Of a DNA stretch of 54,284 nt, positions 41,528 to 50,850 are shown piece after piece. The notes beneath the pieces are model-generated. The model saw nothing but the letters and a program-made list of their open reading frames with translations, did no database searches and was not told where the DNA came from. The position numbers were made by a program, and so were the translations under genes. The DNA is taken from contig QFQD01000025.1 in assembly GCA_003241485.1 (NCBI GenBank), positions 1 through 54,284 on the forward strand, written 5' to 3'. Source of the DNA: Ancylobacter novellus (lineage in GTDB: Bacteria > Pseudomonadota > Alphaproteobacteria > Rhizobiales > Xanthobacteraceae). The stretch's first letter is position 1. Each line of letters begins with the position of its first letter.

Positions 41528-41926
41528 ATGAAGCCCTTCGTCAAAGCCGTCGCGGCGCTCGTGCTGACGATGGTCGCGTCCTCATCCATCCAGGCCGCGG
41601 GAAAACCGGCTCTGGCGGATGCGCTGGTGGGACGCGCGTGGATCGAGACCACCCCGCCATCGGGTCTGCCCGGCGTTATGCTCATCTTTCTGCCCGGCGG
41701 CACGCTGCTGATGGATTCGTGCTGGGAAACCTACGCCTTGCGCAAATGGACCCGCACCGCGCCGGACGCTGTTGCGTGGGACGAGGATGGCGCACGCATT
41801 ACGGCGACGGTCGTCTCGGTGTCCGCCTCGCAGCTCTCCTTGCGGATCAAGGCCGGCAAGGACAGCGTCGAGCACCGCTACAGCGCCGCCAAGGTTCCCT
41901 ATGTCTGCCCGGACATGAAGCGGTAG
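41528..41926 (+). CDS. Hypothetical secreted protein
   Basis: This 132-aa protein has an N-terminal signal peptide (VKAVAALVLTMVASSSIQA) and a small domain beginning ALVGRAWIETTPPSGLPG. It contains two cysteines (DSCWETYALRKW and near the end YVCPDM) that could form a disulfide in the periplasm. I do not recognise the family. AGGAG is 6 nt before the ATG at 41528; the ATG at 41522 directly abuts that site and is unlikely. It is divergent from the WYL regulator and may be under its control. Confidence 0.7.
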   Translation: MKPFVKAVAALVLTMVASSSIQAAGKPALADALVGRAWIETTPPSGLPGVMLIFLPGGTLLMDSCWETYALRKWTRTAPDAVAWDEDGARITATVVSVSASQLSLRIKAGKDSVEHRYSAAKVPYVCPDMKR

Positions 41927-41935
41927 GGGAAACGA

Positions 41936-41962
41936 AAATGCCCGGCGCGGAGCCGGGCATTT
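41936..41962. terminator. Bidirectional hairpin terminator
   Basis: A perfect 11-bp stem (AAATGCCCGGC / GCCGGGCATTT) with a 5-nt loop sits between convergent genes. On the minus strand it is followed by TCGTTT, with the stem's A/T end giving a short U run on both sides. Confidence 0.75.
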
Positions 41963-41994
41963 CCCAAGATCAATGTTGTGACAAGCGGCGACGC

Positions 41995-43485
<1,491 letters not shown>

Positions 43486-43613
43486 GGCGATCTCCCCCTC
43501 TGTTATCTGGTCCGTTCGTTGTGCTTGCTGAAAGTGCTCACTTCAACGACGATGTTGCCGCATCCGTTGTGCAAAAACACGCTAACACGGCACAATGGAG
43601 CGGGCGAGGACCG

Positions 43614-44531
43614 ATGGACTGGGATCATCTGCGCATTTTTCTCGCCGTCGCGCGCGCCGGGCAGATGCTGGCGGCCGCGCGTCAGCTCGGGCTCGACCAC
43701 GCGACCGTGGGGCGACGGCTCGGAGCGCTGGAGGCGGGGCTCGGCACCAAGCTGCTGGAGCGCCGCACCACGGGAAGCGAGCTGACACCCGCCGGCGAGC
43801 GCCTGCTCGCCCATGCCGAGCGGATCGAGACCGAGATGCTGCAGGCGCAGGCGGCGCTCGGCAATGTCGACCTTGCTCTGGCCGGCTCGGTGCGCATCGG
43901 CGCGCCGGACGGCTTCGGCACCTATTTCCTCGCGCCGCGTCTCGGCCGGCTGGCGGAAGACCATCCCGGCCTGACCATCCAGCTGGCGCCGCTGCCGCGC
44001 AGCTTCTCGCTACCCAAGCGCGAGGTCGATATCGCGGTGACCTTGCAGCGCCCGGGCGAGGGGCGGTTGATCGCGCGAAAGCTCACCGACTACACGCTCG
44101 GCGTCTATGCCTCGCAGGCCTATCTCGCCCGCACCGGCGCCATCGCCGAGGTCGGCGACCTAACCGGGCGGCTGTTGGTCACTTATGTTCCCGACCTCGT
44201 CTATTCGCCGGCGCTCGACTATTTCGAGGCGTTTCGCGAGGTGGACGCGCGCCGGCTGGAATGCGCCAGTGTGGTCGGCCAGATGGAGGCGGTGCTGGCG
44301 GGGGCGGGCGTCGGCATCCTGCACGACTACGCCGCACGGGCGCATCCCGAGCTGGTCCGGCTGCTTCCCGCGCTCAGCTTCCGCCGCGCCTACTGGCTTG
44401 TCACCCATGCCGACATTCACGGGCTGCGGCGCATCCGTGAGGTCGAGGACTTCATCGTCGGCGCGGTGCGCGAGGTGCGCGGCAGCTTCGTCGCGACGCC
44501 GGCATCTGTCGAGGCCCGCGAGGACGCCTGA
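43614..44531 (+). CDS. LysR-family transcriptional regulator
   Basis: This 305-aa regulator starts MDWDHLRIFLAVARAGQMLA and has the winged helix at residues 1-60 (LGLDHATVGRRLGALEAGLG; LLERRTTGSELTPAGERLL). A periplasmic-binding-like effector domain covers about 95-290 (GSVRIGAPDGFGTYFLAPRL). The start at 43614 follows GCGAGGA; the longer frame to 43521 adds an unconserved lead. It is divergent from mmsA and probably controls it. Its end is 5 bp from the last gene of the Nit1C-type operon, which converges on it. Confidence 0.9.
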   Translation: MDWDHLRIFLAVARAGQMLAAARQLGLDHATVGRRLGALEAGLGTKLLERRTTGSELTPAGERLLAHAERIETEMLQAQAALGNVDLALAGSVRIGAPDGFGTYFLAPRLGRLAEDHPGLTIQLAPLPRSFSLPKREVDIAVTLQRPGEGRLIARKLTDYTLGVYASQAYLARTGAIAEVGDLTGRLLVTYVPDLVYSPALDYFEAFREVDARRLECASVVGQMEAVLAGAGVGILHDYAARAHPELVRLLPALSFRRAYWLVTHADIHGLRRIREVEDFIVGAVREVRGSFVATPASVEAREDA

Positions 44532-44536
44532 CAAAT

Positions 44537-45409
44537 TCAGGGTTGGAGCGCGCGGCGCGTGAAGGCTTCGGCCAGTCGCACCCCGTCGCTTACCCGTTCC
44601 AGGCGGCAATGATGGACGAGCGTGTCGTCCTCGCGCCGCGCCGCCAGCCAGCTCACCCGCACCCGCTCGCCGGGATCGGCATTGCCATGGAAGAACACGT
44701 CGCGCGCCAGCGTCGTCGCCCGTGGCGACCGGCGCCCGTCAAAGTGCCATTCCGCGCGGTCGATGAACGCCACGAAGCTGGAAAAATACAGGAAGCCGGC
44801 GCCGTTGAAATCCTGCGACGGACAAGGGTCTATTTCGATGGAGCCGCCATCCTCACGCGAGAGATCGAAACCGAAATGCCCTGAAACGCGGCCGGCGCGC
44901 ATGGCGGCGGCCAGCGCCGGCAGGCCGTGCGGGTTTGGGCTCTCGGGAGCCGGGAAGCCGTCAAGCGCGACGCGGGCAACGGTGTGGTTGCCGCCGCCGC
45001 TTCCCCGCCTCACGAAGGCGGAGACGAGTTCCACCGTCCCCATCGGCCGTCCGTGGAGGCTCAACGCATGGCGGCTGGCGCACTGGGTGCGCGAAACACG
45101 GGCGATGTCCGAGCCGATGGCGAGCCGGTCGTTCTCGCCGAGAGCGCCGAACCGGGCATCTCTTACCGAGAGCGCGCAGAAGGCGGCATAGACCGGCGCG
45201 CCATCGACATCGCGGAAGTCGGGTAAGGGGCGTCCGGCCATCCGCGCCAGCATCATCCAGTGGCGGTGGCCCAGCTCCTTCAGGAGCCAGTTCTCCGACA
45301 GGCCCGCGAGCGAGAGCTGCGGCATGCCGAGCAGCACGGTCTCGTCGAGCTGGCCGACCGGGGCAGCCTCCGGAAGACGCAGGGCAGCAGCGGAAAGGGC
45401 GATGTTCAT
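44537..45409 (-). CDS. LnmK/Pnap_2097-like double hot-dog protein (end of Nit1C-type operon)
   Basis: This 290-aa protein resembles bacterial Pnap_2097-type proteins related to LnmK, a bifunctional acyltransferase/decarboxylase with a double hot-dog fold. It has GMPQLSLAGLSENWLLKELG, GHRHWMMLARMAGRPLPDFR, and in the second half DPCPSQDFNGAGFLYFSSFV. No signal peptide or membrane helix is seen. The ATG overlaps the stop of the flavoprotein gene by 4 nt, so it is part of the same translationally coupled operon. Acyl handling is an inference from the family. The longer frame to 45640 is an artefact inside the flavoprotein gene. Confidence 0.6.
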   Translation of the reverse strand: MNIALSAAALRLPEAAPVGQLDETVLLGMPQLSLAGLSENWLLKELGHRHWMMLARMAGRPLPDFRDVDGAPVYAAFCALSVRDARFGALGENDRLAIGSDIARVSRTQCASRHALSLHGRPMGTVELVSAFVRRGSGGGNHTVARVALDGFPAPESPNPHGLPALAAAMRAGRVSGHFGFDLSREDGGSIEIDPCPSQDFNGAGFLYFSSFVAFIDRAEWHFDGRRSPRATTLARDVFFHGNADPGERVRVSWLAARREDDTLVHHCRLERVSDGVRLAEAFTRRALQP

Positions 45410-46671
45410 GCCGCGCTGTCCTTGCGCGTGCCGCCGATCCGCGCGGCGATGTGGTCGACGAGGAATTGCGCATCGCGTCCCACACTGCCGAACCGGCCGG
45501 AGCCCCAGGTGTGCAGCCAGGGCAGGCCGATGAAATAGATGCCCTCCTGCGCGGTGATGCCGCGCCGGTGCTGTGGATGGCCGGCGCCGTTGAACACCGG
45601 TGCGTCCAGCCAGCGGAAATCCGGGCGGAAACCTATGCACCAGATGATGGACGTGATGCCGGAGGCGGCAAGATCCAGCGTTGGCCGCTCGCCCTCGGGC
45701 TGCCAGACCGGCTCATAGCGTGACGCCGGCGGCGCCTCGATGGCGTTGTCCGCGATGTATTTGTCGATGGCAGCGTTGATGCCGTTATAGGTGCGGTCGG
45801 CATCATCCAGCGCGCTGGCGAGGTTGGTGTCGAAGACGAGGCGCGTGCCGTCGAACTCGCGCAGCACGCCATAGAGCTCCATGCCCTCGGTCGCGAATTT
45901 GCGCAGGTCGATGTCCCGCCCGCCGTCGCGGCCGGTAACATAATGATTGGTGTTGTCGCGCACGCCCTCGCGCAGCGGGTGCTGGTCGACCGACATGTCG
46001 TAATAGCCCATATCGGCCAGCCAGGTGACGACGTCGCGGCCGCGATAGAAGCGGGCGCAGCGCGGGGCATTGCCGACCGCCAGATGCACCTTCCGCCCGG
46101 CAAGGTGCAGGTCCTCGGCGATCTGCGCGCCGGACTGGCCCGACCCCACCACCAGCACGCCGCCCTCCGGCAGCTGGCCGGCATTTCGATATTCCGCCGA
46201 GTGGATCTGCGTGATGGAGGCCGGCAGGCGCTCGGCCATGCGCGGCACGATCGGCTCGTGATAGCCACCGGAGGCGACGACGATGGCATCGGCGCTCACC
46301 TCGCCAGAGGTGGTGGAGACGAGGAAGCCACCTTCGCCGCGCGGGCTTACCCGGCGCACGCTCACCCCCTCGCGGATGGGCGGCTCGACGGCGGCGCGGA
46401 AGCCCCGGAGATAGTCGAGGATCTCGTCCTTCTTCATGAAGCCGTCGGGATCGTCGCCCTGATAGGGGTGCCCGGGCAGGGCGCATTGCCAGTTCGGCGT
46501 GACGAGGCAGAAATTGTCCCAGCGCTGGGTCGACCAGGCGTGCATCGCCCTGTGCTTCTCGAACACGATGTGGTCGATGCCGTGGCGCTGGAGGAAATAG
46601 CTGGTCGACAGACCCGCCTGACCGCCGCCGACGATGACGACCGGATAATGCTGGATCAGGTTTTCGTTCAT
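45406..46671 (-). CDS. MSMEG_0569-family flavin-dependent oxidoreductase
   Basis: This 421-aa FAD-dependent monooxygenase-like enzyme has the FAD site VVIVGGGQAGLSTSYFLQRH at about residues 11-30. The NAD(P)H site is GVLVVGSGQSGAQIAEDLHL at about 170, and a late motif is IIWCIGFRPDFRWLD. It resembles flavin-containing monooxygenases and matches the oxidoreductase fixed in Nit1 nitrilase clusters. It would oxidise a nitrogen or carbon centre of the cluster's product; the substrate is unknown. GGAG lies about 8 nt before the ATG. Its stop overlaps the LnmK-like start. Confidence 0.85.
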   Translation of the reverse strand: MNENLIQHYPVVIVGGGQAGLSTSYFLQRHGIDHIVFEKHRAMHAWSTQRWDNFCLVTPNWQCALPGHPYQGDDPDGFMKKDEILDYLRGFRAAVEPPIREGVSVRRVSPRGEGGFLVSTTSGEVSADAIVVASGGYHEPIVPRMAERLPASITQIHSAEYRNAGQLPEGGVLVVGSGQSGAQIAEDLHLAGRKVHLAVGNAPRCARFYRGRDVVTWLADMGYYDMSVDQHPLREGVRDNTNHYVTGRDGGRDIDLRKFATEGMELYGVLREFDGTRLVFDTNLASALDDADRTYNGINAAIDKYIADNAIEAPPASRYEPVWQPEGERPTLDLAASGITSIIWCIGFRPDFRWLDAPVFNGAGHPQHRRGITAQEGIYFIGLPWLHTWGSGRFGSVGRDAQFLVDHIAARIGGTRKDSAA

Positions 46672-46698
46672 GGCTTCACTCCGGATGGGAGGGCGCGC

Positions 46699-46986
46699 TC
46701 ACGCCTCGAAGGACTCGACGGCGACACGGGCATCGGGATGATTGGAAAAGGCGCTGCCGGCGGCCTCCAGCCGTGCGAGCTGGCCGCGGGCGCGCGAGCA
46801 GGGAAAACCGTAGCGCGCCTCGACACGATCGCTGGCGATGGTGAGCGCCTGCCGGCTGCGGCCGAGGAAATCGTCGAGCGCGTAGCTTTGTCCCGGTGCC
46901 AGATAGTCCTTGATGACCAGCGAGGGGGAGTAGCAGCGCTCGGCGCGCCCATCCGGCCAGCGAATGGTAAAGTGCATCTCAGGCAT
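46699..46986 (-). CDS. MSMEG_0570-family nitrogen starvation response protein
   Basis: This 95-aa protein begins MPEMHFTIRWPDGRAERCYS and continues SLVIKDYLAPGQSYALDDFL, matching the small MSMEG_0570-type proteins found in Nit1 clusters, whose cyanobacterial relatives are nitrogen-starvation linked. The biochemical role is unknown; the size and fold suggest an accessory or binding protein. The ATG at 46986 lies inside the last codons of the glycosyltransferase gene (8-nt overlap), so translation is coupled. A longer open frame to 47124 is a shadow of that gene. Confidence 0.85.
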   Translation of the reverse strand: MPEMHFTIRWPDGRAERCYSPSLVIKDYLAPGQSYALDDFLGRSRQALTIASDRVEARYGFPCSRARGQLARLEAAGSAFSNHPDARVAVESFEA

Positions 46987-48136
46987 GGAGCGGCTCCCGC
47001 AGGTCTTCATAGGTTGCAAGGTGGGCGCGCGCGGTGGTCGCCCAGTCGTGCCGGGCGGCGACGGCGGGGCCGATGGTCCGCAGGCGCGGCGCGAGGCCCG
47101 GCGCGAGCGCGACGGCGAGCGCATTGGCGATGGAGGGGGGGCTCATCGGGTTGCACCACACCGCCTCGTCCTCGCCGATATGCTCGGTGAAGGGCGCGAT
47201 GCGAGAGACGACCACGGGCAGGCCGCAGGCCATCGCCTCAAGCGCGACGAGGCCGAAGCCCTCCTTCACAGAGGCGAAGGCCAGTACATTGGCGAGGCGG
47301 TAGAGCGCCGGCATGTCGTCCTGCGGCAGCGGGCCGGTGCGGATGACCGCGTCTGACGGCAGGCCGGAAGCACCGAGCGCGGCGGCGAACTGATCGAAAT
47401 AGGTTTTGTGGTCCAATACGGTGGCGCCGCCGGCGATGACCAGCTGCGCCTTCGGATGAACCGCCCGAAGCTGGATGAAGCCCTCCAGAATGCGCAGTGT
47501 GTTCTTGCGCGCCTCCACTCCGCCGACACTGAGCACCACCGGCCCAGCGCCGAGCCCGAGCCGGGCTTTGAGCTGCGTCTCACGGCCATCGGCGACAGGG
47601 GTGAAGTGGTGGGTATCGACACCATTGCCGACAAGGGTGGCGCGAAGCCCGAACATCTCCGCCAGCTGCTCCTGCCAGAGATGGCTGACAACGAAATGCC
47701 GGTCCGCGCTGACGATGGCCCGACGCTGGAGATCGAGGAGCGCAGGATCGGCGAACGCGTCGACGTGGTGAACGGTGCGGGCGAAGCGGGTGATGAGGCC
47801 GCGCTCCCTCAGGCTCGCCAGCGCATTGCCGGAAATGCCGTCCTGCGCATGGAAGACATCGAAGGCGCGGTGGCGTGGTGCGTCGAAGTACGAGAGATAG
47901 TCGGCTACGCGTTGGTGCACCATCGCCGTCACATCCGCGCCGGCGGGCGCGGCGGGCACGCTCACCGTGCCGCACAGTGTTGGGCGGAAGAAGCCGCCGC
48001 CCTTCGCGTCCGGAGCGTGCACGACCGCCTCGTGGCCGAGCCGGGTGAGAGCATCGCCGAGCTCAAGCGCATGCACCACGCCACCACGCGGATTGGTCGA
48101 ATGAGCCAGGATGGCGATGCGAAGGGCGCGCGTCAT
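46979..48136 (-). CDS. MSMEG_0565-family glycosyltransferase
   Basis: This 385-aa GT4 family member has an N-terminal domain with RIAILAHSTNPRGGVVHALE and a donor domain with SVGGVEARKNTLRILEGFIQ and FASVKEGFGLVALEAMACGL (E-x7-E). It matches the glycosyltransferase found in Nit1-type clusters. Its presence among nitrogen-metabolism genes suggests that the cluster's product, or an intermediate, carries a sugar. The ATG overlaps the stop of the AIR-synthase-like gene by 4 nt. The donor sugar is unknown. Confidence 0.87.
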   Translation of the reverse strand: MTRALRIAILAHSTNPRGGVVHALELGDALTRLGHEAVVHAPDAKGGGFFRPTLCGTVSVPAAPAGADVTAMVHQRVADYLSYFDAPRHRAFDVFHAQDGISGNALASLRERGLITRFARTVHHVDAFADPALLDLQRRAIVSADRHFVVSHLWQEQLAEMFGLRATLVGNGVDTHHFTPVADGRETQLKARLGLGAGPVVLSVGGVEARKNTLRILEGFIQLRAVHPKAQLVIAGGATVLDHKTYFDQFAAALGASGLPSDAVIRTGPLPQDDMPALYRLANVLAFASVKEGFGLVALEAMACGLPVVVSRIAPFTEHIGEDEAVWCNPMSPPSIANALAVALAPGLAPRLRTIGPAVAARHDWATTARAHLATYEDLREPLHA

Positions 48137-49146
48137 GCGGCGTCCTCTTCACGCGGGAAGGATGGACCACAGCCGAGCAGGGCGCGCTGGCGGAAATCCC
48201 AGACGGCCTCGCGCGCGGCGCCGTTCACCACGGTGACGCGCCGGTCCGCCGTCACTGTGCCGATGGCAGAGGCGGCGATGCCGCGCGCGTTGAAAAGCGA
48301 GAGAATAGCCGGCAAATTATCAGGCGTGGCCGTGAGCAGATAGCCATAGCTCGGGAAACTCATCAGCCAACGTGCGGGATCAACTCCCTCGGGGGCGGGG
48401 ACGCAGGCGAGGTCGATCTCGATGCCGACGCCGGAGCATTCCGCCAGCATGGCGGCGGTGCCGACGACGCCACCCTGGCTGATGTCCTTCGCCGCGCGCG
48501 CGAGCCCGGCCTCGGCGATGAGCGGCAGCAGTTCGATGTCGCCGCGCAGCCGTTCCGCCGGTGCGTCCAGCGCGGCCTGCCAGTTGGAGAAGGGTTCGCG
48601 GTAGCGCCCGCGCAGGTCGATGGCGGCAACCAGCGTCTCGCCGGGCTGCGCGTCGAAGGAGGTGAGCAGGCGCTTCGCCCGTCCCAGAATCGCTACGGAA
48701 AGCTGCCCGCGATCGGTGGAGAGGTTTGTATGCCCGCCGACGATCGGCACGCCGAAGCGCTGGGAGGCGGCCCGCAGCCCATCCAGCACCGGCGCCGCGC
48801 CGTCCTCGCCGTTCGCCCATACCGCGTCGACCACGGCGATGGGCCTCCCGCCCATGGCAGCGATGTCGGAGAGGTTGACCATGACCCCGCACCAGCCCGC
48901 GAACCAGGGATCGCCGGCGACGAACGCGTTCATGAAGCCTTCGATGGCGAGCAGCAGGAAACCGTCGCCATCGGGGATCGCCGCGCAGTCGTCGCCGATC
49001 CGCACCATGTCCGCCCCGCCAATGCCGAGCCTGGCTGCGGCGAGGCCGATATCGGCCTTGGCCGTCATGCCGGCAGAGGCGCGCAGCTTTGCGACGATGG
49101 CGTCAAAAGCGGTGGAGGAGAGCGGCGATGCCGCGTGCGGGCTCAT
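48133..49146 (-). CDS. AIR synthase (PurM)-related protein, sll0787 type
   Basis: This 337-aa protein has the PurM/ThiL/HypE/SelD superfamily layout. Its N-terminal half has IGDDCAAIPDGDGFLLLAIE, GWCGVMVNLSDIAAMGGRPI and GVPIVGGHTNLSTDRGQLSV, and its C-terminal half has AAKDISQGGVVGTAAMLAEC. Enzymes of this superfamily use ATP to activate a carbonyl or carboxylate oxygen, often to install nitrogen or sulphur. Here that could mean forming an amidine, nitrile or thio-linked product, which is my inference. The ATG follows the acetyltransferase stop by 1 nt (TAG-G-ATG). Confidence 0.87.
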   Translation of the reverse strand: MSPHAASPLSSTAFDAIVAKLRASAGMTAKADIGLAAARLGIGGADMVRIGDDCAAIPDGDGFLLLAIEGFMNAFVAGDPWFAGWCGVMVNLSDIAAMGGRPIAVVDAVWANGEDGAAPVLDGLRAASQRFGVPIVGGHTNLSTDRGQLSVAILGRAKRLLTSFDAQPGETLVAAIDLRGRYREPFSNWQAALDAPAERLRGDIELLPLIAEAGLARAAKDISQGGVVGTAAMLAECSGVGIEIDLACVPAPEGVDPARWLMSFPSYGYLLTATPDNLPAILSLFNARGIAASAIGTVTADRRVTVVNGAAREAVWDFRQRALLGCGPSFPREEDAA

Positions 49147-49147
49147 C

Positions 49148-49714
49148 CTAGGCAGCCTCGCGTGCGGGGAGACGGGAGGGCGCGCTGCGGGCGCAGGTGC
49201 GCAGGCCCGTCTCGGCATCGTGGATGGGCGGATAGAAGGCGAGGTCCGCCTGCATCAGGTAATGCGGACGGCCGTGCAGCTCCTTTTCCTCGACGATGTT
49301 CCAGTGCAGCCGGCGGAACAGCAGGCCGTTCTGGGCCTGCACATGGGCGAGGAAGCGGGTGCAGCCGCGTGCATGGGCGGAGGAGACGGCGAGGCGGATA
49401 AGCGCTGCACCTAACGCCCCAACCTTGCGATAATTCTCGGCGACGGCGAGGCGCGAGCCCCACCAGATGCCGGGCTCGGCCTCATGGATGCGCACCGTGC
49501 CGACGACGTCATCGGCCATCACGCCCAGCAGGGAGAGCGCGACGATGGGAATGGCGACCTCGTCGAGCGCGTCGCGGTCGTCGCCCGCGAACAGGCCCTG
49601 CTCATCGCAGAACACGTCATGGCGCAGACGCGCGGCGCCGCGCCGCTCCCAGGTGCGGGTGGCGAACTTCACCTGGAAATCGGCGGCGATGAAGGGGCGG
49701 AAGGGCTCGAACAT
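49148..49714 (-). CDS. MSMEG_0567-family N-acetyltransferase (GNAT)
   Basis: This 188-aa GNAT-fold acetyltransferase has VKFATRTWERRGAARLRHDV and FCDEQGLF early, VVGTVRIHEAEPGIWWGSRL, then the acetyl-CoA loop YRKVGALGAALIRLAVSSAH. HYLMQADLAFYPP is near the end. In mycobacteria the same domain is the N-terminal half of MSMEG_0567, fused to the AIR-synthase-like part. Here the two halves are separate adjacent genes, as in Synechocystis. The ATG overlaps the radical SAM stop by 1 nt. The acceptor is unknown. Confidence 0.87.
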   Translation of the reverse strand: MFEPFRPFIAADFQVKFATRTWERRGAARLRHDVFCDEQGLFAGDDRDALDEVAIPIVALSLLGVMADDVVGTVRIHEAEPGIWWGSRLAVAENYRKVGALGAALIRLAVSSAHARGCTRFLAHVQAQNGLLFRRLHWNIVEEKELHGRPHYLMQADLAFYPPIHDAETGLRTCARSAPSRLPAREAA

Positions 49715-50850
49715 CACGAACAGGCCCTCCGTTCATAGCTCGCCAGCGCCGAGCAGGCGCCGCACTTGGCGCAGCCCGCCTTGGCGTCGGTGGATTTGAG
49801 GCCGGTGGCCAGCAGCATCCCCGCGAGTGGGCCGAGGATGGAATTCATGAAGGCGGGCGAAGGTGTCGGGTGGCTTTCCAGCGGCGTGCCGGAGATCGGT
49901 ACGAAGGGCACCACGAAGGGGTAGACCCCCATCCTCGTCAGCCGGTCGCAGACACTGAGAATGTCCTCGCGGCTGTCGCCGAGGCCGGCGAGGATATAGG
50001 TCGAGACCTGCCCCCGGCCGAACACCGGCACGGCGGCCTCGAACGCCGAGAAGTAGCGCTCCACCGATACCTGCGCCTTGCCCGGCATGATGCGCTGACG
50101 CACGTCTTCGGTCACGGCCTCCAGATGCATGCCGAGCGCGTCGGCGCCGGCCGCATGCATGCGGGAGAACCAGGCATCATCATCGGGCGGCTCGCACTGA
50201 ACCTGAATGGGCAGGTTCACCGCCGCCTTCACCGCCGCCGCGCTCTCGGTGAGGAGCGCGGCGCCGCGGTCCTTGCCCGGCGGGGTGCCGGTGGTCATCA
50301 CCATGTGTTTCACGCCGTCGAGCTCGACCGCGGCTTTCGCCACTTCCGCAAGCTGCGCCGGGGTCTTGCGCTCGATGGTGCGGCCCGCCGCCAGCGACTG
50401 GCCGATGGCGCAGAACTGGCAGGTCTTGGTGCGGCTCTGGTAGCGGATGCAGCTTTGCAGCACCGTGGTGGCCAGCACGTCGCGGCCGTGCAGCACGGCA
50501 ATCTTCGAATAGGGGATGCCGTCGGCGGTTGAGAGGCCGTAGAATTTCGGCTGCAGCGGGAACGACACCTCGCCGAGCGCCAGCCCGTCGCGGCTGATGC
50601 GGCTGCGGCCGAAGGCATCCGGCTTGTCGACGAGATAAGGGCTCTCGAAGGCCGGCGCGGTATGCACTGGCACCATCACGGTCATGCCGTCGATGGTCAG
50701 CGCCTTGTGGTCCGAAGGGCCGGCGCCGCCACGTCGCGACTGCGCGCCGGCCGTGGGGTCAACGAGCCGCACCCCGTAGGACTGCAACTCGTTGATCAGC
50801 TGCTCGGTCGGCATCGGCTGAAGATCGGTCGCTGGATCCATCGGTTTCAT
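49714..50850 (-). CDS. MSMEG_0568-family radical SAM protein
   Basis: This 378-aa predicted radical SAM enzyme has SCIRYQSRTKTCQFCAIGQS, whose cysteines (about 134, 144, 147) give C-x9-C-x2-C in place of the usual C-x3-C-x2-C. The TIM-barrel region has VKHMVMTTGTPPGKDRG and LEAVTEDVRQRIMPGKAQ, biotin-synthase-like features. A C-terminal CAKCGAC group (about 360-366) could bind a second cluster. I favour the ATG at 50850, with GGGAG about 8 nt upstream, which overlaps the nitrilase gene by 92 bp. An ATG at 50814 is an alternative. The reaction is unknown. Confidence 0.87.
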   Translation of the reverse strand: MKPMDPATDLQPMPTEQLINELQSYGVRLVDPTAGAQSRRGGAGPSDHKALTIDGMTVMVPVHTAPAFESPYLVDKPDAFGRSRISRDGLALGEVSFPLQPKFYGLSTADGIPYSKIAVLHGRDVLATTVLQSCIRYQSRTKTCQFCAIGQSLAAGRTIERKTPAQLAEVAKAAVELDGVKHMVMTTGTPPGKDRGAALLTESAAAVKAAVNLPIQVQCEPPDDDAWFSRMHAAGADALGMHLEAVTEDVRQRIMPGKAQVSVERYFSAFEAAVPVFGRGQVSTYILAGLGDSREDILSVCDRLTRMGVYPFVVPFVPISGTPLESHPTPSPAFMNSILGPLAGMLLATGLKSTDAKAGCAKCGACSALASYERRACS

